This document shows, piece by piece, positions 20,563-28,629 of a stretch of 64,000 bases of DNA. The position numbers were made by a program, and so were the translations under genes. Origin of the DNA: Hanleya hanleyi (taxonomy: Eukaryota; Mollusca; Polyplacophora; Lepidopleurida; Hanleyidae); contig JAVTVY010019515.1 in assembly GCA_036873755.1 (NCBI GenBank), forward strand, positions 1-64,000, in the 5' to 3' direction. A model generated the notes under the pieces. It was not told the DNA's origin, did not search any database, and saw nothing but the letters and a program-made list of their open reading frames with translations. Position 1 is the first letter of the stretch. The number at the start of each line of letters is the position of its first letter.

Positions 20563-20781
20563 ATGAATACTACGGAGTCCACACTAACTTATGGAAACTT
20601 TGAACCCCAAAATGAGGATATTCTAGCCGAAGCCTTACGTCGAACCGACGTTCAACTCGACGCTATTATCGATACACCCCAAGGTGGGACCAATGAGCCC
20701 TCTCAGTACCAACGCATGCGTTGTCATCTTATCACGCTCTTAGATGACATCCAATTGTTGATAATAAAACATCGGAACTGA
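20563..20781 (+). pseudogene. Truncated second copy of the 131-aa gene inside the left terminal repeat
   Basis: The ATG at 20563 opens 72 codons (MNTTESTLTYGNFEPQNEDI...). They equal the N-terminal half of the gene at 27,805 up to LLDDIQLL, where the terminal repeat ends and unrelated codons (IIKHRN) lead to a stop. It could make a short protein, but is best seen as a by-product of the inverted-repeat border falling inside the gene. Confidence 0.7.
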
Positions 20782-21061
20782 ATAGTTAGTTCTTCTACGA
20801 TTTGTAGATAGTTCATACATAATACAGGAAAGTGTAATCTGCAAGCATTCTTCGGTGATTTATAAGAGTTTAACGGCACTTTCACTATACAGCCGGCGTG
20901 CAATACAAAAATAAAATGATCCTATGCTTATGGAATTAATTATCGTATATACAATTGATTACAGGTACCAATATACGCGTAAAAGCTATTTTTTATAATA
21001 TTTTAGATGCGAAAATACCGAAATAATATAAAACATGGGGAAAATAGGATCACCATATAAA

Positions 21062-21150
21062 TGACAGAAATGGGGCTCGAACCCACAACGATGAAAATAG
21101 CTATATTGAAGGGCTCAACGCTGCGCCCAACCTCTTGGACTAACCGATAC
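21062..21150 (-). tRNA. Degenerate tRNA-like sequence (probable pseudogene)
   Basis: The - strand has a good A-box/D-arm (TAGTCCAAGAGGTTGGGCGC), a plausible anticodon-region hairpin (GTTGA/TCAAT) and a good B-box/T-arm (GTGGGTTCGAGCCCCAT). The 5' and 3' acceptor strands do not pair and the anticodon loop is too short. It may be a tRNA pseudogene or the head of a tRNA-derived SINE; no SINE body was recognised after it. Confidence 0.4.
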
Positions 21151-21970
21151 CCGTATATAGTATTGTATCCCTATATAATTAGTAAAGACGTTCGTGTCAA
21201 AAAGGCGACCAGGCGACCAAGTCAGAATCAAAATATCTTGATGGTTAAACTGTATGAAATTGAAATATAAATGGAATGAATTGATTTTTATTCTGGTTCT
21301 TGCCTGCCTACTACACCGAACTCTATCCAAAAGGGCGTAAAATACGTTTAATTTATTAAAAATGAGCTTTTGACGCGTTTTAAACTTTCAATTTGATCCT
21401 TGCTCGCAACAAAATTACCTCGATTTCTTTAAATATTGGAAGTTAAGGATGTGTATTTTGGGATTTTTGCTTCAAAGATAACAATTCCACAACATTTTTA
21501 AAGAGGGTCTAGCTGTGGGTCGATAGCCGGGGGAAATGGACCATGACTCTTTACGACAATGTTTCTGACCCGCACCGAGGTAAAACGTACACAAATTTCG
21601 TGAGTAAAAAGGAATTTATATCATGCCTTTGAAACTCCACTGTAAATTATAATTTGTATTACAGTTATGTAATATTCTCAGAAAATAACCCCACAGGGTC
21701 TAGGGGTGCAATACTAGGACTGTCCAATAACCGGGCAGTCATGCTAGTTGAAACATTGGTTTATACAACGTTTTTGCACAAAGTAATTAAAGCACAGTGA
21801 GCGCAGCTCATTAGTGTGTTTCCTAAAATAAATTGCGTTGACAGAAAACGTCGCGGTTGCAAATACATATATAACAATTATTCTTTACAGAAAACATTGT
21901 AATACGGTAGGTGTATATACTTGATGAGCGTCTTGCAGCTATAGTGTTGTAATTCAGTATTACAATAGCT

Positions 21971-22019
21971 TGATAGAACAATGGAGTTAAATATAGATAT
22001 TTAACTCCATGATAGAACG
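21971..22019. repeat. 13-bp-arm hairpin flanked by 9-bp direct repeats
   Basis: Perfect inverted arms ATGGAGTTAAATA (21981-21993) and TATTTAACTCCAT (21998-22010) around TAGA. TGATAGAAC stands on each side (21971-21979 and 22010-22018, overlapping the arm by one base). The arrangement looks like a minimal foldback insertion with a target duplication, or a chance palindrome. Confidence 0.6.
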
Positions 22020-22130
22020 AAGTACAAAAGTAAAAGGCATACTAACAGGGTGTCGTCAGCTATGATCAGTGTCCGTGCGAGTTAGCCAACAGATGATATG
22101 AATTGAACAAGTTGATGGCCGCGGCCTAGA

Positions 22131-22450
22131 TTAATCCATTCTTTTTGTTTCCTCAATAAAAGCGACAACGTGAATTTGTATATTTATATTTGCCTGCTCG
22201 GTTTTATTGCTGTCACCCGTAAGAAGATTGTGACATGGGCCTGACTGATCATTACTGTAGATGGTAGACAAGTTTGCAAACATTTTTTGACGCGGAACGG
22301 TGAATAAGGGGCAATCAGGCAAGAAATGTGTGGCTGTCTCATCGCGGAAGCCACATGCACATGATGTGGTATCCGACAGGTGATTATTAAACAGGTGGCG
22401 CTTTAAGTTGCTACAACCATTACGGATGCGGCAAAGTGAAACATTACAGT
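22131..22450 (-). pseudogene. C-terminal fragment of a non-LTR retrotransposon ORF2
   Basis: The - strand reads SLCRIRNGCSNLKRHLFNNH, then CACGFRDETATHFLPDCPLF and VPRQKMF. This is the CxC...HxxxxC cysteine/histidine pattern and 'CPLF...R..MF' wording that closes many LINE reverse transcriptases. It is a different family from the LINE at 28.6 kb. The frame ends with a stop at 22131-22133. It is nested inside the Polinton, so it inserted there or was carried along. Confidence 0.6.
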
Positions 22451-23269
22451 ATTAACAGCGTGTGTTTGTGCCTAAACCGTTCTCTATGTAATATATTGAA
22501 TGTATTTCAAACCAATAACATACTGTTCATGTATTCAGTGTGATATAATTCAGTCAAACAAGAAAAACAATCTACGATTTAAGAGTGAAGGGTGTAAATT
22601 ATATATACTAAACAAGTTGTATGGGCTGACTCACACATGTGTAAACATTGCAAGTATGGCCTAAAAGGCGTACACACACGGGATACGAAAATATCGTCAT
22701 CTGGTTTATATTAGTGTGAGATCTACTTTTAGACGGGAAGAAACCCGTTATGTCCGACAGCTGTTTATGTTTTTAAATAGAACCCTCGACAGGCAAGGCT
22801 TTGGTGTAAGACCTCCCATTGAAAAGGTAATATCCCGGACGCCAACAAACATTAATCACAGCATTCTAATCAAGAAAGAGGAGTTCACACATTATATTTG
22901 GTAACATATACTCATATAAAGTCAATTACAGTCTACGTTTTCAGGGTGGGATAAAGGTGTAAATAAGCTATGCGATATTGTTTTTGATGTTGATCACATA
23001 ATCATATTATGAAAATCAACCTGCTGGATGTTCCTGTCTGTAACGTTTTCGAAGCCGCAATGGTGACAAGAAGCCAAGCTACCTAATAATAGAAGGTTCA
23101 AGACTTAAAAAACCAAGCTTTCGATTCTATTGTTCGACTTCCTCCTTTGCAAACATAAAGTTTCTGAGTAAAACAAACCTCTAATGATTATATATTCTGA
23201 AGGCAAACGTTAAGACGGAAATGTGAATACTTTAGGTGTTCATTATCGGCAGGATCAGAGAGACAACCC

Positions 23270-23422
23270 ATGAAACCTGAGGCTGAAACTGTTTCGGCTG
23301 TTGAAGAAAACAGCGAACTATCTGTTCATGAAATTAAACAGAAACTTGTGGCATTCGGTGTTTCAACAAAACTAAGAAAGAAAGAAAAACTTCTGTCATT
23401 GGCGAATAGATTGAATTCATGA
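23270..23422 (+). CDS. 50-aa ORF with a SAP-like helix-turn-helix pattern
   Basis: ATG at 23270, TGA at 23420-23422. Residues 17-48 contain LSVHEIKQKLVAFGVSTKLR and KKEKLLSLANRL, close to the SAP DNA-binding motif (L-x2-ELK-x2-L...G...K-x2-L...RL). The frame is open from 23201, and a CAG (possible 3' splice site) precedes GATCAG, so it could be a terminal exon. SAP domains often occur in nucleases of mobile elements, but no catalytic domain is visible here. Low certainty. Confidence 0.3.
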   Translation: MKPEAETVSAVEENSELSVHEIKQKLVAFGVSTKLRKKEKLLSLANRLNS

Positions 23423-24996
23423 TATGGCACAATTTACTGCGAAATTTTTGCACCCATTGGTCAAAATCAGTGCAAAGTGTCATATATTGTACATACATGT
23501 ACTATATGTAAATAAAACAATACCCATGCATATAATCGTTTGTTACAATCTTCTATTTTGCATTGAAGTGGTTTAATTATATAATGATTGGTTAGAAACG
23601 ACTTCACCTCGTGCAATACACAATTGTGATCCATGCTTAATCCGCCCAGCAGGTATCGTCACCTGTCACCAGGTCTCCGTGTTAATTGCCACCGACCGGT
23701 CCCCACTTTATCACTCTGCTGAACCCCTTATAGTGTCTTTCTCTAAAAATTCTCAAACTTTAAATTGAAATGGAAGCAAGAAGATATTTAATGATTAGAC
23801 CAAATAAAGAACCATGAGATAGAACACGATATGGTTTGTATAACGCCGTGCTGCCAAATATCGTTGGCTGAACGGTGTTTTACCTATAAACGTTTAAAAG
23901 TGAGCTACTTTCGGCTTTTTCGTGAAAACCTATGCTAAGGTATAGGTAGAAAATGCAAATTGAACCCTCATTATGAAATCAAATTGGAAGCAAGTAAAAC
24001 ATTTACCATGGGAAAATAAAATAGCACAACGTATGGATATACTATTTGAAATTAACTTAATATGCTGGCAAATGTTGTCACCCGAACAGAAATGCTTGAT
24101 TTTCAGCTTAGAAAAGCACGGTCCTATCTAATCCAGGTTGAATTTCCCAGGCCATGTTGAGCAGTGGAGTTGATCTGCGCCAGACAGAGTTGGCGTCCCT
24201 TACTACTCGAAGTTGGACATGACCGACCCAAATTGTACCATGGAGCATACTATAAGCTTGTACCAACACTTACGGTCATCAACAGTTGACGTCACGGTTT
24301 AACATAGCTATGCACAGCCTTCACCCTATGGTGCAGACGGATGTTTCCCACCTAAAAAGTTAACTAATTGATGGTCTATGGGAAACAACTCCACATTAAC
24401 CGTTTTCAGAACAACACTGTGGTCTAACTAACAATTTTGTTTTCATTTGAGCAGTTCAAAATGTATCTGATGGGGGGTTAAAATTTTATTAAACAGTGTA
24501 AAACAATTAAAATGGAATTAGCTTAAAATAACATAAAGTGTGAGTTGTCTTTTATATCAATCAATTGTATGGGAATAAGCCGGATACTCTCCCACTAAAC
24601 CTGTCATTACATGGATATAAAGAATGACGTCGGGGAAAATTGTTGAAATAAGAAAGAACCCAGACATAGTCCTGATGCAGGTAGTGGTATATGCTGGACT
24701 CGGTTTGCTAGTCTGTTCTCAATATTTTAACATACTGACGGTATTTAGTCCGATAGAAAGAAATAGACTCTTACACGCTCAGGGAACGGAATTGGCGTAG
24801 TTGACAGAATTGGCTTTAATCAAGACAATTTTGTTCAGTACCTCTCTACCGCTTATTTCATGGGTAGCTTCTCGTCGATAACCACTCACCCAGAAATAGC
24901 CTTTCTCTTGATGGAGCAATGATGCTGTCAGTGGTATGATCACGCCTTCGTTGTAAGATATTCATTAGTCGAAATCCCCTCTCTCTAGTGTTTTGA

Positions 24997-25081
24997 TGAC
25001 GTCACTTCCGGTCGACGTCCTCTATTCGTGAAAACAAAGAACCCTCGGGGAAATCCCATTCTCCCCATCACCCTGACGTCA
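24997..25081. promoter_or_regulatory. Two CRE sites downstream of the ATPase gene
   Basis: TGACGTCA at 24997-25004 (followed by CTTCCGG, an ETS-like core) and at 25074-25081. They lie 270-360 bp beyond the ATPase stop, in the Polinton interior, and could drive + strand transcription toward 25.2 kb. No convincing gene lies there. Confidence 0.35.
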
Positions 25082-25109
25082 TCCTACACAGTCAGTCATA
25101 GGTCAAAAT

Positions 25110-25185
25110 TTTTGGGTGAGGAGGAGGATGAGGAGGAGGAGGAGGAGGAGGAGGAGGAGTAGGAGCAGGAGGAAGAGGAGGAATT
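25110..25185. repeat. (GGA)n-rich microsatellite
   Basis: Purine-only run dominated by GGA triplets, about 170 bp beyond the ATPase 3' end. A second such run on the other strand forms the glutamate tract of the 121-aa ORF. Confidence 0.8.
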
Positions 25186-25353
25186 GTATGAAATAGAGAC
25201 AAACCAATACGATGATTATAAAATAATCGCTCTATTCATAATAGCACTGCTTTACAAATAATGAGGGAATCAGTTTATATGAAATACATCGCCTTTGTTG
25301 TGGCTATCACTTTAACATCTAATGTTTATCTACTAATATTTCTACTGGAGTCT

Positions 25354-26865
25354 TTATTCGGAATCGATGTTTTCGGAATCTTTGCTGTCACTACTTTCCT
25401 CATTGTCGTTATTATTACTAACGCTATCAACCAACCTATCGAATAAGAATTTCCGCATCTTAATCGTCTGTCTCAGTGCTTCCTCGTAGTCCACGTCGTA
25501 TAACGTGTGTATACACCTCGTTGTTTTCAAAATCTCGTTATGAATATAATCAGTTTGTAGCTTTTGCATGTTCACAAGCAGTTTGTAGTATGTTTGGCGT
25601 AAGGTCTTCATCATCGATGAAATATAATCCTGCGTAGCGTTTTCACCAGACTCATCCTCGTCATAACCTTGGCTTATATATTGCTGTTTTCTCTCATCAA
25701 TCTCAACCCTGTAATCTCTTGCGATAGGTTTACCGAACATCTCGTTCCAGACATTATATTTGACCCGTTTCCGCAAATGGCTGGGTTGATCTATTTTCCT
25801 AGGATGGATGATTTCTTCATAGTCACAACACTCGTCATCTAAAGGGTATTTCCTCTTTCGAAGCTCAATTCCATTCCCGCTCCTATGGATCATCTGCCTC
25901 TGCTGGGACTCGTCATCATCTTCATTCCGTTTGAACAACGGTGCATCTGTCTTCGTATGTAATCCCTCTCCCACTTGATCATTCCTCTTAGCGGAAGATG
26001 GCGGATCGTGATATTGTATCACGTTTGAGAGGGGAACGGGTATGCGTTGAAATTGTGTTGTTGGATTATGAATTGGGGGTGGGCGAGGCAGCAGTTGCCC
26101 TTCTTCCTTTACAAGTTTCTCGTCGCCTGGTATCACATTGGTAGACAGTCTGTCATTTTCCGCTGTATGGGGTTTTAAATCGATGAACAGATATCCGTAC
26201 GGACGAGCTGTGGCTTCGTGAAATTTTGCTAAAAAATGTGTCATATCCCGAGGAAAGATCCGTCTCCCGAACGTGCAAATTTGCTGTCTATCAATAGGAT
26301 TATTGAAAAGAACGAAATACTGACGGTTTAGCGTGATATCTCGAGATGCCTTGCCTTGGGGGAAGAGATTCTGAGTCAGATAAATTATGGATACATTTCT
26401 GTGATGCGAACCTTTGGTGAATAGGTCGGCAATTTTGTCCTCGCGCTTTACCTCACCCATCAAATCGTCCAGAACAATAACGTTGGTTTGGTCGGGGTCG
26501 AAGTAATACTTTTCACCTACGTCGTGAGGTATGCCCGGGAGAAAGTTGACATTTTCCAGACGTGTAGATTCATAGGCTGACTGCCATTGACTGTAACACC
26601 ATACGATGCGTGTTGGAGAGGGGTAGATATTAGCACGCTCCAAAAATTTCATTACCCATGATGTCTTCCCACTACCAGTCGGGCCGCTGACGATCATAGT
26701 AAATGGATGTGCTAATGCTCTCGAGCGAGCCATAGATCGAGTGTCCTGATTACGTTTATGTTCCGCTATTATTGGTTGAGTCCCCAATTGGTGTATAAGT
26801 TGATGCCTGATCAGGTTATCTGGACGCGAGAATGTTTTCTGGCACACCGTACACTTGTTTGACAT
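25354..26865 (-). CDS. Genome-packaging ATPase (FtsK/HerA, A32-like) with an N-terminal C2H2 zinc finger
   Basis: 503 residues, uninterrupted. Residues 5-25 form a classical C2H2 finger (Cys5, Cys8, His21, His25; CTVCQKTFSRPDNLIRH). Walker A is GPTGSGKTS at 61-69, Walker B VIVLDDL with Asp133-Asp134, and a sensor-like IIYLTQNLF with Gln166 follows. The first ~250 residues match the poxvirus A32/Polinton packaging ATPase class, which pumps the genome into the preformed capsid. The remaining half is charged and ends in an acidic Ser/Asn/Asp/Glu tail (NNNDNEESSDSKDSENIDSE) like the end of the 131-aa protein. The ATG at 26865 is chosen because the finger begins at residue 5. An intact frame beside decayed neighbours is notable. 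The neighbouring gene is 61 bp upstream on the same strand. Confidence 0.88.
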   Translation of the reverse strand: MSNKCTVCQKTFSRPDNLIRHQLIHQLGTQPIIAEHKRNQDTRSMARSRALAHPFTMIVSGPTGSGKTSWVMKFLERANIYPSPTRIVWCYSQWQSAYESTRLENVNFLPGIPHDVGEKYYFDPDQTNVIVLDDLMGEVKREDKIADLFTKGSHHRNVSIIYLTQNLFPQGKASRDITLNRQYFVLFNNPIDRQQICTFGRRIFPRDMTHFLAKFHEATARPYGYLFIDLKPHTAENDRLSTNVIPGDEKLVKEEGQLLPRPPPIHNPTTQFQRIPVPLSNVIQYHDPPSSAKRNDQVGEGLHTKTDAPLFKRNEDDDESQQRQMIHRSGNGIELRKRKYPLDDECCDYEEIIHPRKIDQPSHLRKRVKYNVWNEMFGKPIARDYRVEIDERKQQYISQGYDEDESGENATQDYISSMMKTLRQTYYKLLVNMQKLQTDYIHNEILKTTRCIHTLYDVDYEEALRQTIKMRKFLFDRLVDSVSNNNDNEESSDSKDSENIDSE

Positions 26866-26926
26866 GTTGACGCTTCTCTGCCGAAACGTAGATTAATTCT
26901 GATATCATTTTTCTCCATATTTTATA

Positions 26927-27292
26927 CTATGCGGTATATCCTCCTTTCCTCCCCCTCCTCCTCTCCTCCTCCTCTTCTTCCTCCTCCTCCTTCCGCGTTC
27001 CCCTTACTGGCACTTGTACTCTTGCTTTCTGACGCTGTCTATAGATTTCTGCTTTAGCCTGCTCTACAACTCGCTGTGCCGGTGAAATTAATTCAACTTT
27101 CATTTCTCTTGTACGTGATTTGTTAGTCGAATTCGCCGTACTGTTGCCTTGTGCGATATTAGGAGAGTTTGGAGGAGAATGCACTCTCTGTCCCCCAATC
27201 TCACAAATTTCCTCCTTTAGGTGAGCTCTACTCTGGTCTCGATAAAATTTAATCCACATATCAGCATAGTCAAGATTATCTTCAGCCAACAT
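26927..27292 (-). CDS. 121-aa protein of unknown function with a C-terminal Glu/Arg run
   Basis: Begins MLAEDNLDYADMWIKFYRDQ and contains a central Ser/Asn/Thr-rich linker. A helical segment follows (SPAQRVVEQAKAEIYRQRQKAR), then an E-run followed by RRRGRKGG. The E-run is encoded by a GGA/GAA microsatellite and so may vary in length. It lies between the ATPase and the 131-aa gene on the same strand with gaps of 61 and 117 bp, which suggests shared transcription. Not recognised; a small nucleic-acid-binding or scaffold role is only a guess. Confidence 0.5.
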   Translation of the reverse strand: MLAEDNLDYADMWIKFYRDQSRAHLKEEICEIGGQRVHSPPNSPNIAQGNSTANSTNKSRTREMKVELISPAQRVVEQAKAEIYRQRQKARVQVPVRGTRKEEEEEEEEERRRGRKGGYTA

Positions 27293-27409
27293 GATAAAGC
27301 GACAGTTGTGAAGCGTTCAACGGTTTCTAAATGAATGCTAAAATCCCTCTTATAGAGTTATGATATAGGTATGACAACATGGAATGTTGTAAAGGGAATT
27401 ACAGGGTCT

Positions 27410-27805
27410 TTACTGGGAATGAACGTTTTCGGAGTCCTCGTTGTCACTCAAAGTCGATTGAAGAAAATAATTTGCGGTTTCCAGCTGCGTCTCTATAAAG
27501 CTTTGAAATGCCACATGTAAGGTCAGCAGATTCTGAGCACGGGTAGTTGTGTTGGTATCGTCTTCGGATGCTATCTGTTTCTTATGCAGTAGAAGACATA
27601 CCCGGGTCAACAATTGGATGTCATCTAAGAGCGTGATAAGATGACAACGCATGCGTTGGTACTGAGAGGCCTCATTGGTCCCACCGTGGGGTGTATCGAT
27701 AATAGCGTCGAGTTGAACGTCGGTTCGACGTAAGGCTTCGGTTAGAATATCCTCATTGTGGGGTTCAAAGTTTCCATAAGTCAGTGTGGACTCCGTAGTA
27801 TTCAT
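27410..27805 (-). CDS. 131-aa conserved Polinton protein of unknown function; 5' half lies in the terminal repeat
   Basis: Starts at the ATG at 27805 within a good context (CACCATGA). The N-terminal half (ILTEALRRTDVQLDAIIDTP, then QRMRCHLITLLDDIQLL) is shared with three other copies in this window. The C-terminal half has TRAQNLLTLHVAFQSFIETQ and an acidic tail DNEDSENVHSQ resembling the ATPase tail. Predicted mostly helical, no membrane segment, no known motif. It is the first gene inward from the right end, its promoter lies in the terminal repeat, and the repeat border falls at about codon 67. Conservation across four diverged elements argues for a real protein. Function unknown. Confidence 0.65.
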   Translation of the reverse strand: MNTTESTLTYGNFEPHNEDILTEALRRTDVQLDAIIDTPHGGTNEASQYQRMRCHLITLLDDIQLLTRVCLLLHKKQIASEDDTNTTTRAQNLLTLHVAFQSFIETQLETANYFLQSTLSDNEDSENVHSQ

Positions 27806-28301
27806 GGTGAAATAAAGAAAGATGATGTCCTGTGGGCTAACCTTGTAGTCTCGTAGACGGGGCTACCACTGGCTGTAGTACCGTACAACGCGTGTTCAAC
27901 CCTTCAACGCTAAGGAACCACTTGTTGGAAAAGTGCTAATGATGACATGAGGTATAAATAACCTGGATGATGAGCATAGCCATTTCAACAGATTGCTCGA
28001 GATGGAGAGCTCAGCGGATGACGGTAGACAAGGGCGCTTATCTATATAAGTTCGGGGGGAGAACGTGGCATGATGTCATCGGATATAAATAACCGTATAT
28101 GTATAGATATGTAGTAAAATTGGGTGGATGACGGTACTCTCAACGACCCCGAGTCACCTGATCGCACCGATAACCCTCTACCAAAATAGCTTCGAACTCT
28201 CCCGTACACTTGCTCGTACTTATGACCCTCCGACCTATTTAAGTGACGTCATCGGCTTCCAGGCTTCCATGTTCCCCTCAACTGTCTTAAGTTACTCTAT
28301 T
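27607..28301 (-). repeat. Right terminal inverted repeat of the Polinton (695 bp)
   Basis: Reverse complement of 20044-20761, lacking one copy of the 24-bp duplicated unit. The outer end is GTTACTCTATT, followed at once by AAGGAG. It contains the 131-aa gene's 5' part and leader and the CRE at 28244-28251. Confidence 0.9.
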
Positions 28302-28307
28302 AAGGAG
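28302..28307 (+). repeat. Target site duplication AAGGAG, right copy
   Basis: Identical to 20038-20043 and directly adjacent to the right end of the Polinton. Confidence 0.85.
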
Positions 28308-28505
28308 CCTAAAATAGTCGATGCTACCTCCACTCCAACCGACGATTCAACTATGCTCTCTGATGAAGAGTACATGTATTTTGATTGTAATGAACGTCCA
28401 TTGAAAGGCGAGACGTCCTTGAACCAAAGGTCGCAAGAACTGATGGGTCAAAAGAGAGAGAAAGATGTTTATAAGAGGAAAGTAATACAGAAGAGAGAGA
28501 ACTAA
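28302..28505 (+). pseudogene. Non-LTR retrotransposon ORF, downstream part after the Polinton
   Basis: An open frame starting KEPKIVDATSTPTDDSTM and running to TAA at 28503-28505. It is acidic, then basic (VYKRKVIQKREN). It continues the frame left of the Polinton, which is the main evidence that the Polinton entered an existing LINE. Probably ORF1; no RNA-binding knuckle is visible in the part seen. Confidence 0.6.
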
Positions 28506-28629
28506 TGAAAAACAAAAAGAAAGGTCAAAAAGAATTACCCAAATAAAACGTTAACCTTCTATAAGTTAACCTTATATATCTAGGCTTGGGCAATTTTGTA
28601 TATCATTTCCTTATACCGATTAAATATGA

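Larger units (their letters stand above)
20044..20761 (+). repeat. Left terminal inverted repeat of the Polinton (718 bp)
   Basis: Matches the reverse complement of 27607-28301 almost base for base. The length difference is mostly a 24-bp tandem duplication found only here (20397-20420 and 20421-20444, unit starting AAATCATCATTAGCA). It holds a CRE (20094-20101), a TATATAAATA box (20297-20306) and the first ~67 codons of the 131-aa gene. The gene's promoter and 5' part are therefore present at both ends. Confidence 0.9.
20782..25353. other. Gene-poor interior of the Polinton
   Basis: About 4.6 kb without a large ORF. It holds a tRNA-like sequence (~21,062-21,150, -), a short hairpin flanked by direct repeats (21,971-22,019), a LINE C-terminal fragment (22,131-22,450, -), a 50-codon ORF with a SAP-like helix pair (23,270), two CRE sites (24,997 and 25,074) and a GGA-rich run (25,120-25,180). 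Nothing else was recognised. Missing Polinton genes were probably deleted or replaced here. Confidence 0.5.
20044..28301. mobile_element. Polinton/Maverick element, complete ends, internally reduced (8,258 bp)
   Basis: Bounded by ~0.7 kb inverted repeats that start 5'-AGTAGAGTAAC on the left and 5'-AATAGAGTAAC on the right (read inward), and flanked by the 6-bp repeat AAGGAG. Genes recognised are the packaging ATPase (25,354-26,865), a 121-aa ORF and the 131-aa ORF, all on - and all near the right end. No polymerase, integrase, protease or capsid gene was found, so movement would need proteins from elsewhere. The central 4.6 kb is largely noncoding and holds a LINE fragment and a tRNA-like sequence. 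The host site is the ORF of an older LINE, which the insertion splits. Confidence 0.85.

Noticed and set aside
21062..21150. Functional tRNA in the Polinton interior
   Set aside because: Acceptor strands do not pair and the anticodon loop is too short; kept only as a degenerate tRNA-like sequence.
25261..25446. 61-aa hydrophobic ORF with two membrane-like segments
   Set aside because: Half of it is antisense to the ATPase 3' end and its hydrophobicity follows from the acidic codons of that gene read backwards.
28128..28505. 125-aa gene starting in the right terminal repeat (MTVLSTTPSHL...)
   Set aside because: The first ~58 codons are terminal repeat and the rest is LINE ORF. The mirror copy at 20,217 runs into different DNA. 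It is a chimera created by the insertion.
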